Assembly: GCA_013398955.1 (NCBI GenBank) | Contig: VWPU01004606.1 | Location: 1-64,000, forward strand | Source: Callaeas wilsoni | Lineage: Eukaryota > Chordata > Aves > Passeriformes > Callaeidae | Length of the DNA stretch: 64,000 nucleotides | Reading direction: 5' to 3' | Part shown: positions 24,512 to 34,490 of the stretch, piece by piece | Layout: each line of letters opens with the position of its first letter | How positions within the stretch are numbered: the stretch's first letter is position 1 | The notes under the pieces: generated by a model | What the model was told of the DNA's origin: nothing | What the model saw: only the letters and a program-made list of their open reading frames with translations | Database searches by the model: none | Position numbers and translations under genes: made by a program

Positions 24512-24974
24512 TGTCCTGGTTCCAGGCAGGACAGGGTTAAGGCTGTTGTGGTTTAGGAATTGTGCTCCCCAATTTAATGCTTCCCCTGTGACTCTCCGAA
24601 CCATGTGCCACTTGATTGCACTCCACTCCCCCTCCCTCTCTCCCTGAAGTGGGCTGGAGAGGGGGATTGGAGGCATAAAGATCAGGGGTTGAGATAAGAA
24701 CAATTTACTGGAAACAATGAGATAACAGAAACAAACAGTAACAGCAGCAATATTAATGACAGAGGGTACAAGGAAGAGGCAAATGATTCTCACAGAGACC
24801 CCTACGATACCTGACCTCTCCCCCCACCACACGACACCACCCACCCGAAAGGTGGTGTTATTTTCCCCCATCCTGGAAAATAACATGAAGTGGTACAGAA
24901 TAACCTTTGTGTCCCAGCCATGTCCCTTCCTGGCTGCTGCAAAAATTAATTCTGTCATAGTCAGAATCAGGACA
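24512..24974 (-). mobile_element. Solo LTR of an avian endogenous retrovirus
   Basis: Plus-strand ends are TGTCCTGGTTCCAGG (24512) and AGTCAGAATCAGGACA (24974), so on the minus strand it also begins TGTCCTGATTCTG and ends with CA. The R-U5-like block GGGGTTGAGATAAGAACAAT (reverse) is shared with the LTR at 3791, with an AGTAAA variant in place of the poly(A) hexamer. The purine/pyrimidine-rich CTCCACTCCCCCTCC segment also fits. It is shorter than the 3791 copy. Target duplication is not clear (CTCTC on the left, TCTGT on the right). Open frames of 120-157 codons inside are incidental. Confidence 0.8.
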
Positions 24975-26317
24975 TCTGTAAATGTACTTGAGAAAACAGG
25001 TCAAAGCAGAGCTGTACATTTGTGTACCTGTGAGAACTTTTCTTGCAATGCTTCTCATGACAGGAGCTTTCCCCATAGCATGGTTTTAGGGATTTTAATA
25101 TTGGTAGGAATAGATTGACTTGATATGTCAGAAGAATCAGGATCTATTTTATCCATAGAGACATTTTTGAAAGATAAAACTGAGTATTACTGAAAACACA
25201 AGGCTGCAATAATGCAATCGAATTGCAATGAAAATTCTCAGTGCTATTAAAATTCCACTTGACCAGAACTTCTATCATCCCATTCATTTCTGAAGTAGAC
25301 TCATTATCTTCTGCAGCTTAACCAGGTGCTGTCCTGTCATGAAATGGCTATGATGTTTCTATTTCTTCTTTGGGTTTAAAATAAAATTCCTGTATTTACT
25401 GTTTCTTTCCTTAGGCCTATGCACAATTTTAGGTTATAGCATGTGTTTTTATGAGAAAATCCTTCCTGCAGTTCATGCTGTTTTCCATTTTAAATTGGAA
25501 AAACATGACTTTTTTTCTCTCTTACTTACTATTACTTATAAAACCTTATTAATATGCATGTTGATGGTACCCCATCTTTCTAAGAGATCTGCTATGAAAT
25601 TTGGACAGGTTTCACATGGGCGTGTTTTACAAGGCTCAGGGAAAGCTGAATTCGTGATAGTGCTGATGCATCATTCAACACCCATCCCACACTTGGAAAG
25701 CTCAAAGGACTGTCACAGACCGTGTCTCTTGCCTGTGCCAAAAAAACTGCACACTTTTAAAATGGAATTTACATGCACCATTGGCAAATGGAAGGATGAG
25801 CAAAAGCCATTATTCCATTTTTGATGACTAGGTACACATTGCATAAGAGTGTTCATTTATAACTTAGTCTAATTCATAGTTTCATCCTCCCAAGTCTCAT
25901 CATTAAGACATATTTGATGCCTTGTGAGTTTCTCCAAAAGGAAAAAGGGAACAAACTGTTAGCAAAGGATTTGTTGTAGTGGGGATTTTTTATTATTATT
26001 AAAACTTAAAAACTTTGTTCATCAAGGACTGAGTAGGCTCAGTTCCACTTCAAGCCTTCCTAGAATGCTTCTCAGCAGAACTTGCCTTCCAGTCATAGCT
26101 TCAGATGATCTGAAACCTCCCTGGAGAGGAATACCACAGCAAATGTGCACTCTGCTTCCTCTCAGTACCTTCGGACACCCAAAAAGGGGCAAGATCCTCA
26201 GTGTACAGGTGGAGACTGTCCAGATGTGTCCAGCTGCCTCAATGAAGGACTGTGACAAATGCCTGCCAGGTCCAAATCTTGTTCCATGTGCTTCTCCCAA
26301 AGAGAGCACATTAGAGG
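24975..26317. other. Unassigned sequence
   Basis: Includes a GC-richer patch at 26060-26300 with open frames on both strands (about 100 codons each) but no recognised product. The patch lies directly 5' of the CR1 tail at 26318. It might be an unrecognised 5' continuation of that element. Confidence 0.45.
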
Positions 26318-26466
26318 TAACCAATGTAGACTTCAAGGTCAGGTTGGATAAGTTTTGAGCAACCTGATCTAGTTGAAGATGTCCTCACTCATAGCAGTGG
26401 GGTTGGACTAGATGACATCTAAAGGTCCTTTTCAACTCAAACCATTCTATGGTTCTGTGATTCTTT
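26318..26466 (+). mobile_element. CR1 LINE, 3' end
   Basis: Plus-strand copy. Landmarks are TTCAAGGTCAGGTTGGATAA (26332), TTTTGAGCAACCTGATCTAG (26352), GGGGTTGGACTAGATGACAT (26399) and the tail CATTCTATGGTTCTGTGATT (26444). It covers only the last part of the 3' region, so it is strongly 5'-truncated. Confidence 0.93.
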
Positions 26467-29185
26467 AAATCTTCCCAAAAGAAAGATGTCTGTGTTTTAT
26501 TACTTGCTGTGGGGTGGGGGATGGATTTTTTCTGTAGCTACAAACCCTTTCTACATATTTTTTTGCAAGATTTTGCTGCTTGTTGCAAACATGCTGCTGC
26601 TGAAACAAAAATCGAAAGCAAAAAAGCCCAATTTGTGTTTACCTTCAGCCTCCTTACTAAAAGCTTCTTGCTGCTTGCGTATTTTTTTTCTTAGGCAGAT
26701 CCTACTCGAGGTCACAGCTCTTGCAGGCTCAGCTGTCTTGTTCCACGAGAAGCTGAACTGTGTTTGCACACCGAGAGACCGTGGCAGAGGCAGCCTGTGT
26801 CAGTGACTGCTTTCCTTGCAGCTCTGCCCACATCTTCCCTGTGCCAAACACATCGGTTGTCTGGGCTGGCTGGACCAGGCAAGCAGTTTAATTTCTCTTT
26901 AGAAGATGGTGCTTCCTGTGAAGAAGACAGCTAAAATGTCTGAAACTGTACATACCTGGTCAGCTTTTCACTACTGCATGAAATGTCTTTGATGAAGAAG
27001 TTATTGATTTTATTTAATTTTTTCTCTGAAGAATAAAATGAGGACTAAGGAAGATTTTCATAGGCACAAACCTGAATTTAAAGGCAACAAAAGTGCCAGG
27101 TTTCACACAGTTTTGTACAACCAACCTTTTTAACAGTATTGTTAAGAGGAATTAATAAAATTAAGTACTCATTTGAATTTCTGAAATGCATCAGTGATAC
27201 TATAAGCTAGAAGTTTAAATAAAAGGTTAATAATAAAAGGATTTGCATTTGAATTATTTCTTACACTTCAGTGGAGGAATTCCATTGACTTATAGATTTA
27301 GCATAATTTTTTAGGAACATCCTTCTGAATGTTTTTAAATTTTCAGGCATGAATTGCTAATTACTTTATGAAAGAATTTGATTTTTTTTCCCCATACAAA
27401 AGTAGGGGCAATTTACTAGGTGCAAGAAATTTAGCCTTATTTAGAGACTAAGAGGGAGGAAAAAAAGAAGAAATAAAACCAGCCCATCTGCTTTCATCCA
27501 TCTGGTAAAGTACTATTATATCTGTGAATGAGTGTAGTGCTATCACCATGAGCATGAGGAGAGACTCAGCCTCAAAAAACAAGGAATGGCAAGTCAGCTT
27601 TTCAGATCTATACAAAAGATAATAAAGGAAACAGAATGTAAATGCTTTTATATTTTCATGACTTAAAATCAAAAGAAGATGCAATTTCAAAATCAAATTA
27701 TGTTTCAATGTAACTGAAATTTTTATAAAATTACCTTTATGTAGCCATGGAAATGCAATAGAAGAGTACCATGACAATTACCTCTGTGTGACTATTGCCT
27801 TCGTTAATGATCCTTGTCCATTAGCTAATGCCACAGCCTTTTATTATTTGAGTTAGGCATGGATCCAATGCACCTAAGCACATGCAGTGTTTCAGGACCG
27901 AATCTTGCCTCTTTCTTGCAAAGGCTTGGTGAACTAAACCCCTCTAGAGGGAGCAAATTAGGGATGCACATCGAGTTAGTTGTCAAAGACAGTATAGATA
28001 CACAAACTTTGTCTGTATGTGGGGCAGTTATAAAACCGTATACACTGACTTTCTGAACACACCTAAAGAAATCTAGATGAGCCTGAAAAGCCAAGGTGAG
28101 GGTCCCTAGCCAGTGCATGAAACCAGAAGCACCAAATATATGTTTCACAGCAGAAGAAGTAATTTTCACAGAGTAAACAAATGTACTGTGTGCTGTCATT
28201 AACTGTCACAAATAGTAGTGAAGAAGAAAGCTTAACAAAATTCAAAATAGGTTAAGAGATACTGAGAAAATAACAGTTACTATGGTAAGAAATGGAGAGA
28301 AAAATACCAAAGATGTCTGAGGGGTCCGTGCTTCTGTGCACAGCAGTCAGTGTCTTACTGTCTGCCACAAGGAATGGTCTCACTGGGTCTGAATTGATAT
28401 TACTGAAGTAGTGTTACTCTATCCCACTGTTCCTATGAAAATGCCCCAGCAGTCCCCTTCTCACAGACCAGTTTTAATTCTGAGCCTTACAAGGGAAATT
28501 TATTACTCATCTGCTTCACTCAGATGCCACCTTTAGGCAAGTTGGCTGGTAATTTACAGAGAGCATTTAAGCACAACACTACATGTGTTCCCTGCCAATG
28601 GGAAAGCCAAAGCCACCACTAAAATGCATGTTCATAGAGCTGAGACATTACAGTATGCCTTTAATTTTAAAATTAAGGGTAATTATATGAGGATGTAACT
28701 AGTGTCTCTTAACTAACCCTTCTCTAGTACCTACTAAAGCCAAAGAAAAAGTCAGAAGTTCTGATTTATCTTCAGGTAAGTCTGATGCTTTGGATGCTGT
28801 TTAAGCCAATCCTGCTAAGCTGTGCGTAGCACTGCCTAGCACATTTTTAAAGGCTTGTTACCATATGATGCACAGTATTGGAAATAATAGCAAATGCATA
28901 AGTACAACTCTTTAAGCCTGATTCAAACCTACATATCTCAAAGCACCTCTTAAGGTTGTACTAACAGTGGCCTGAACACTAAAAAAAGTCTCTTGACCCC
29001 AAGCAACGAAATCTAAGGAAAACAGAAGGAAACAAATATTGCAGGAATTGAATTACTTCGTTTGAAATTTTTTTTTCCCTAAAAAGACACATAAAAAACA
29101 GATATAAGATCTGTCAGGTTTTGTGGGTTTTTCCCTATTCTTAGCTGTGGTATCACTGAAAACCTTGTGGCATAGTATCCCATGT
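26467..29185. other. Unassigned AT-rich sequence
   Basis: A GC-richer patch at 26700-26890 carries short frames on both strands with no recognised product. The rest is AT-rich with no repeats identified. Confidence 0.5.
29181..29185. repeat. Target-site duplication, left (CATGT)
   Basis: Identical to 29851-29855 and immediately adjacent to the TG end of the LTR at 29186. Confidence 0.85.
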
Positions 29186-29850
29186 TGTCTTGGGGTGATT
29201 CTATGACCATACTGTATTCCCCACCGCCTGCTTGATTTCTAGTGTACCTTTAAATTGCAAAGGGGGGAGAGAGAAGCTGAGAGAACTCTTCAAAGTGGCT
29301 CGCTTGACCTTGCAACTAGAATGTTTTGCATTCTTTTCTCTCCCGATTCTGACAACATTTGGTTGGTTAGAGGACTTTTGCTCTCTAGTCTCTTCGGCTT
29401 TCAGCGGAGAAGGGACTGTGATCTGCCTCAGCGGCTTCTNNNNNNNNNNNNNNNNNNNNNNNNNNNNNNNNNNNNNNNNNNNNNNNNNNNNNNNNNNNNN
29501 NNNNNNNNNNNNNNNNNNNNNNNNNNNNNNNNNNNNNNNNNNNNNNNNNNNNNNNNNNNNNNNNNNNNNNNNNNNNNNNNNNNNNNNNNNNNNNNNNNNN
29601 NNNNNNNNNNNNNNNNNNNNNNNNNNNNNNNNNNNNNNNNNNNNNNNNNNNNNNNNNNNNNNNNNTTTTTTCCCGACGAGAGACTCTGTTTTGTTAAATA
29701 AATAGGTTTTTTCACTTTCGCTCAAAAAATTATTTTCCCGAACCCGTAAAAAAAGTGCTGCCAGGGCCTGCTTGCCTGGCAGGCAAGAGAAGGAGAAAAA
29801 GACGCCCCTCTCAAGTTGTTTCCTCCTAGATTTGTGTCCAAACCGACACA
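29186..29850 (-). mobile_element. Retroviral LTR with perfect target duplication, gapped
   Basis: The plus strand starts TGTCTTGGGGTGATTC and ends GTGTCCAAACCGACACA; on the minus strand this is TGTGTCGGTTTGGACAC...CCCCAAGACA, with TG/CA ends. Directly outside lie identical 5-bp sequences, CATGT at 29181-29185 and CATGT at 29851-29855, as made by retroviral integrase. The minus-strand 5' end matches the end of the LTR at 33713-33990. An assembly gap occupies the centre, so a solo LTR cannot be told from a larger provirus. Minus-strand orientation is assigned by the GGTTTGGACACAAAT start, which I recall as the 5' end of passerine LTRs. Confidence 0.85.
29440..29665. other. Assembly gap (226 N)
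   Basis: A run of N within the LTR. Flanking bases are CGGCTTCT on the left and TTTTTTCCCGACG on the right, a GC-rich to homopolymer transition that is hard to sequence. The real length is unknown. Any frame drawn across it is meaningless. Confidence 0.99.
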
Positions 29851-29855
29851 CATGT
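29851..29855. repeat. Target-site duplication, right (CATGT)
   Basis: Matches 29181-29185 and sets the right edge of the LTR. Confidence 0.85.
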
Positions 29856-32385
29856 CCACTTTTCTGCGTTAGTCACTGATGGATCAGCCTCAAAACAGTT
29901 TAAAAAGCACTCCCACAAACACCAGAGACCTAATAATCTTCCAAAACTTTTAGAAGTATTTTATGTTACACCTCTTTTGGTGATCCTTAGTCCCAGAAAA
30001 GAAGTATTTTTTGTTTTGCTTTTGGAAGTTTTGTTTTGCTCATGCCAATTTAGTCACTTGGGGAAAAAAAAAAAAAAAGAAATCAAGCAATTCTGTTGAA
30101 TTCTGTAGGATTTAAAGCTTTCTAACAACATTTTGTCAGTGATTTGGCTGTTTCTATAAAAGGCTCTTTTTTTCCTTTCTTTGAAATATCAGTCCCTGCA
30201 TGAAGACTAAGCCCCTGGCCAGCTGTCCTACCTTCCATCATGTTAGGCAGCATGTCTTGGATAGCACTTTTATTCAAAGCTCACTTCACAGATGCAAGTC
30301 AAAAGGTTTGTTTTACAGACTCCTGTTTTTCCATCTGCATCACTGCCACTCCTCAGAGTCCTTCTCTTTTTCTGCTCCAACTAATTTCATGGTTTTCCAC
30401 TTGAACAAATCTTGGTCATCTTCTTATTCCATTAAAATTTATCATTTTGTGTCATACTGATCTGCAGTGCAATTTGTAGCTGAAGAGCTAATAAAGTGAA
30501 ATACCAAATTAAAGACCTGAGGAAAAATTACTAAAAGAATTATTTATGGTTTATGCAAATTCTTACCTGTAAAGAAAAAGGAAATTAGCTAAGCAACAAA
30601 CAGTTACAGATTACTGCAGTAATGCAGTACTTCAATTTCCTTGATGCCCATTTGATTTAAATACCTCATTGTATACAGCCTAGGTATTTACACTTTCACA
30701 TGTTAGTGAATATTACGTATCAATATTGGATTAAAGGTTTCACCAAAAAAATGATAAATTTTAATAGATGCTTCATGCTCTCTTCTATTTGGAAAAGTGT
30801 TCAGATGGGGTAATTTTCCTTCTGGTGACTTTTTAAAATAGATGTGAATTTGTAAATACTCAGAAGAGATTTATGGCCTATGTAGTGTTCAGGCTCCAGA
30901 TTAGAACAGGCTGCAAAGTCCTGTGATGAATTAAAAAGACTTTTAGTAGCTCCATTTTGGCACTACACAAATGTAATCCACTAAATCTATGCCTTTACAC
31001 TGAAAAACCCAACTGGGATATGTTTCAAAGTCTTTGGATATTTTGGTGGATAACAGCAAGCTTGGCTAACCTCTGTTTATTTAATTGACATTCTAGATAT
31101 CACAGCAATTAGCTTAAGAAATGTTCACAGATCAATTCAATATATGTGTAATCAATACAAAATTACACACACAGACACAAAAAAGAAAATTTTAAAAGTT
31201 CATTTGGATGGAGGAGAACAACTCCTTGTGCCAGATTTTTGCAATCTAGTCTTGGCAGATTTTTTCTCTATCATTTGAAAACAAAAACTGATTTAAAAAA
31301 TTTCCAAGAATTTCTCAAGCAGAATTAAGTAAATGACAAATATGGACATTGTGTTTAAATATGATCCAGTCCTATCCAGTTGACCAGAGTTTGAAGAATC
31401 TTTCTGTGGTGTAAAATATGCTACTCTGAAGACTACCTGAATTTACCAGCAACGGGTTAAAAAGTCTGAGCAAAGTCATTGATGTGACTTGAAAGTACAG
31501 ACAGTGTTTAGAGACTGTGGTTCTAACCTCCCCATTGGGATAGAAATTATGGTTCATTTATTTCTAGTTTTTAGAAGTTTAATGCTTCCTGGTGAGGTAG
31601 TTGATGCTTTGTTTACAGGATTTTTCCCTTATCAAGAAATCCTGCTGTTTTGTTCTAGTATTTTCATAAAAACCAACAGCACATAATGCATAATACAATT
31701 AATTTAATTTTCACTAATGATAGCCTTCCATATTAACCAGTACCCAGCCCTTTTATTTTATGCAATCCTCTTGTACTCTGAAATATGTTATGTATGTGTG
31801 TAAGAAATAGACCAATAAAACAGGGAATTGAATTGCCATAAATATTTGGCATAATTAGGATTTCAAATAAAACATATGCTGTATTACAATGGCACTTATT
31901 TGACGGATATATGAGTAATTAAAACAAACAAATTTCTGAAAAGACTTATTGTGGAAGTCTATCATGGAAATAATAACAGCAATGAAAGAAGATGTTTTCT
32001 GTGGTTCAGAATGCAGTATTTGAGAGCAAGAGAGGCTTGGGATCTTAAACTGTGTCTAAATAATAGGCTTTTGGCTGCTTTTGGATAAAGTTTATTCTTA
32101 ATTTTACTTTTCTTCTTGGACTTCAGTGATCAGAGTTGGAACATCACTTTTTTTCATTAAACCAGAATTCTGCTTTTCTGAAAAGACTATTTGAAAGTGG
32201 TTTTGGAAATTGTTTTCCAAATTGAAAAATCTTTACAAATTTTAATTTCAAATTATCAAGTTAAAAAGACAGTAGATTCTGTCAAATATACCTAAACCAA
32301 ACCTAAATTTATCCAAAACGAATGGCTTTCTTTTCCTTCCTCCTCCCAAAATTGTGTTTAAACTTTTCAGCCTGAATCAAAATAT
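29856..32385. other. Unassigned AT-rich sequence
   Basis: Contains an A15 run at 30064-30078. An 86-codon frame at 30200-30460 and smaller ones are unrecognised. No repeats identified. Confidence 0.5.
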
Positions 32386-32670
32386 TTCATAAAATCATGG
32401 TAATGAATGGTTTGGGTTGGAAGGGACTTCAGTGATCATCCAGTTCCAACTCCCCTGCTATGGGCAGTGATGGCACCAGACGAGGTTGCTTAAAGCCCCA
32501 TCCAAACTGACCTTCACACTTCCAGGGCTGGGACAACCAGAACTTCTCTGAGCAACCTGTGCCAGTGTTTCACCATCCTCACAGTAAAGAATTTCTTCCT
32601 AACATCTAATCTAAATCTCTCCTCTTTTCAAGTAAAACCATTCCATCCTTGTGCTATTTCTGTACTTTCT
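32386..32670 (-). mobile_element. CR1 LINE, 3' end
   Basis: The 3' tip reads TCATAAAATCATGGTAATGA on the plus strand, with a small insertion in the tail repeats. It is followed by GGTTTGGGTTGGAAGGGACT, CATCCAGTTCCAACTCCCCT, and CACAGTAAAGAATTTCTTCC at 32580. Broken off near 32670. Confidence 0.93.
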
Positions 32671-33707
32671 GTTTGACTGCTGCTCTACAGGTTCCATTCT
32701 TTTTATCCTATAAAGTGGCAAAGTTGAAAAAAATATATATCCCATTTAAATTACATACTCTTCTACTTTCGGTAAAGAGGAATATTTAATGTATTTCCTC
32801 TCACACACACTGAGATTTCAGAACAGTCACATCAATCAGATCTTTATGTTACCTCACCTCCAGCCCATTGCCTAATAGAATAGTGCATAACAAAGGGCAC
32901 CACTCATTGTTACTGAGCTATCACAGTTCAAACCCAGGGGTTTGAACTAATCTCACCCTGATCCTTCACTTACTTCCACCTCAGTGGGATTGTCACCTTT
33001 CACTTTGGTCTGCAGGAGTCTGCAGGCCATCAAATCCTCTTCCCTAAGGCTCTTAACCCTCTCTGGAAAACAGCAGGAAAGGACTCACACTTCTGAATCT
33101 TTCAATAGCAGACGAGATACACTAACAGGAAGACTCCATTCCTTCCTTCAGTACTAATTACCCTTTGCTTTTAAGAGAGACAGATAAAACTTTTACTAGT
33201 TGATTCTTGTTCTTATTCTGCACACGTATATGTGATTCAAGACATTCTTCAGTGACTCAGAAATTATTAACAATCTTCTCTGTCCCATCCCTGAGGAAAT
33301 ATCCTTGTAGTGAGACAAGAAGTGGGAACATACACTTCTACCTTGCTTCCTTAGTCGATGGCTCAGCAGCTTCATTTCATCCACCTTCACCAGTGGCAAA
33401 TCGAATTGAGCAGGCGTTTAAACGGTGCAGTGAGATGTGGGATCACAGATCATTCAGGCAACCTGTAGTTTACCCAGTGCAGCAGAGAGGTCAGCTGCGT
33501 GCTCAGCCACACATTTCTCAGGGCCCTTAGAAAACGTCAGAAGATTGTGTCTGAGCAAACAATGAGCAAATCAGCTGGAGTGGCAAGCTGACTGTGGCAA
33601 TTAACAGATCATTGTAATTACTTATGAATTCAGTTTATCTGCTATTCTCAACTTCTTTTCAAAGAGCAGAAAAGAACAACTTTACAGATTCTTATATTGT
33701 CATCTAC
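32671..33707. other. Unassigned sequence
   Basis: A 107-codon frame (33207-33530, plus) is unrecognised. There is a short TA-rich run at 32731-32741. No repeat identified. Confidence 0.45.
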
Positions 33708-33712
33708 CTAAC

Positions 33713-33990
33713 TGTATTTCAGCAACCAGCTCAAATTAAAAATGCACTGAAAGTAAGAGGGAGTGACTTAACTTTCTCCCTGAATCCAAAATAACCCCAG
33801 AAATCTCCATCCAGCTGCTATCTCACCCTGGGCAATCTGATTCCAAAAAAATAAGCTGGAAGTAGGGGAGGGGGTCTGCCTCCCAAGTTCAGCAGATACC
33901 ACTCTGGTATATGTGCAGAATTACCCAACAATAACATTGCTGAACAAGTAACTAACTGTTTCCTCCTAAATTTGTGTCCAAACAGGCACA
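33713..33990 (-). mobile_element. Short solo LTR with perfect target duplication
   Basis: Bounded by identical 5-bp sequences CTAAC at 33708-33712 and 33991-33995. Between them the plus strand begins TGTATTTCAGC and ends GTGTCCAAACAGGCACA, so both strands have TG/CA ends. The last 33 bases match the right end of the LTR at 29850 closely (CCTCCTAAATTTGTGTCC against CCTCCTAGATTTGTGTCC). The other end differs, so the two LTRs are related but not the same subfamily, or this one is a recombinant. At 278 bp it is short for an LTR. No internal viral sequence or polypurine tract adjoins it. Confidence 0.8.
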
Positions 33991-33995
33991 CTAAC

Positions 33996-34239
33996 ATATT
34001 TAAACAAGTTGGAGAGCCACAAAGGGATCTTTTCTCTGCCAGAAGGGTTCTGTCTAGAATAGCCTGCCTCAAGCTGTAACATATTTGTTGGAGCACTAAT
34101 CCAAAAAATGTCTATTTACCTCCTCTGCGTGATTACTGTTACGCCTCCCAGATTCCCAGCACGCACATAAACAAAATGGTTATATGATATGTTGTTTCTC
34201 TAAAAACACATCACTACTCTTTCTCCAGCTGTGAGACTT
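33996..34239. other. Spacer between LTR and GC-rich insert
   Basis: AT-rich, no recognised features. Confidence 0.4.
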
Positions 34240-34490
34240 TGAAGAAAGAAATTGAACATTCTTTATAACCTCTGGGTTTAGGGATCCGCCCATAGCACTG
34301 AGCATCCTGCCCTGGCTGGCCCGGCTTTGAACTGGGGGCCGGATGGTGATCTCCGGAGCTGCCTCTCAACCTCAGCCATTTGGGGCTTGCAAAATAGAGA
34401 AGACCTAGATTCATGCCTCTGGTTTGAAGGTTATCTCTATGTTTTGCAATAGGAAGATGTGGTTTTGACTTCCATGTCAAGACCTACCTG
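34240..34490 (-). mobile_element. GC-rich insert, possible LTR fragment
   Basis: An isolated GC-rich island in AT-rich DNA, with CCGGCTTTGAACTGGGGGCC at 34319 and GATCTCCGGAGCTGCCTC at 34350. On the minus strand a TATAAAG (plus CTTTATA, 34261-34267) lies downstream of the GC-rich block, like a promoter of an LTR U3. The block resembles U3/R sequences I recall from songbird LTRs, but no TG/CA ends or target duplication were found. The call is tentative; an unrelated GC-rich fragment is possible. Confidence 0.3.

Noticed and set aside
24485..25118. Frames of 120 and 157 codons on opposite strands
   Set aside because: They overlap the LTR at 24512-24974 and have no viral or host motif.
26022..26358. 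Overlapping frames of about 100 codons on both strands
   Set aside because: No homology or motif recognised, no splice context, and the plus frame ends in the CR1 tail.
29201..29851. Frames of up to 216 codons on both strands
   Set aside because: They run through the N gap and over an LTR, so the reading frame across the gap has no meaning.
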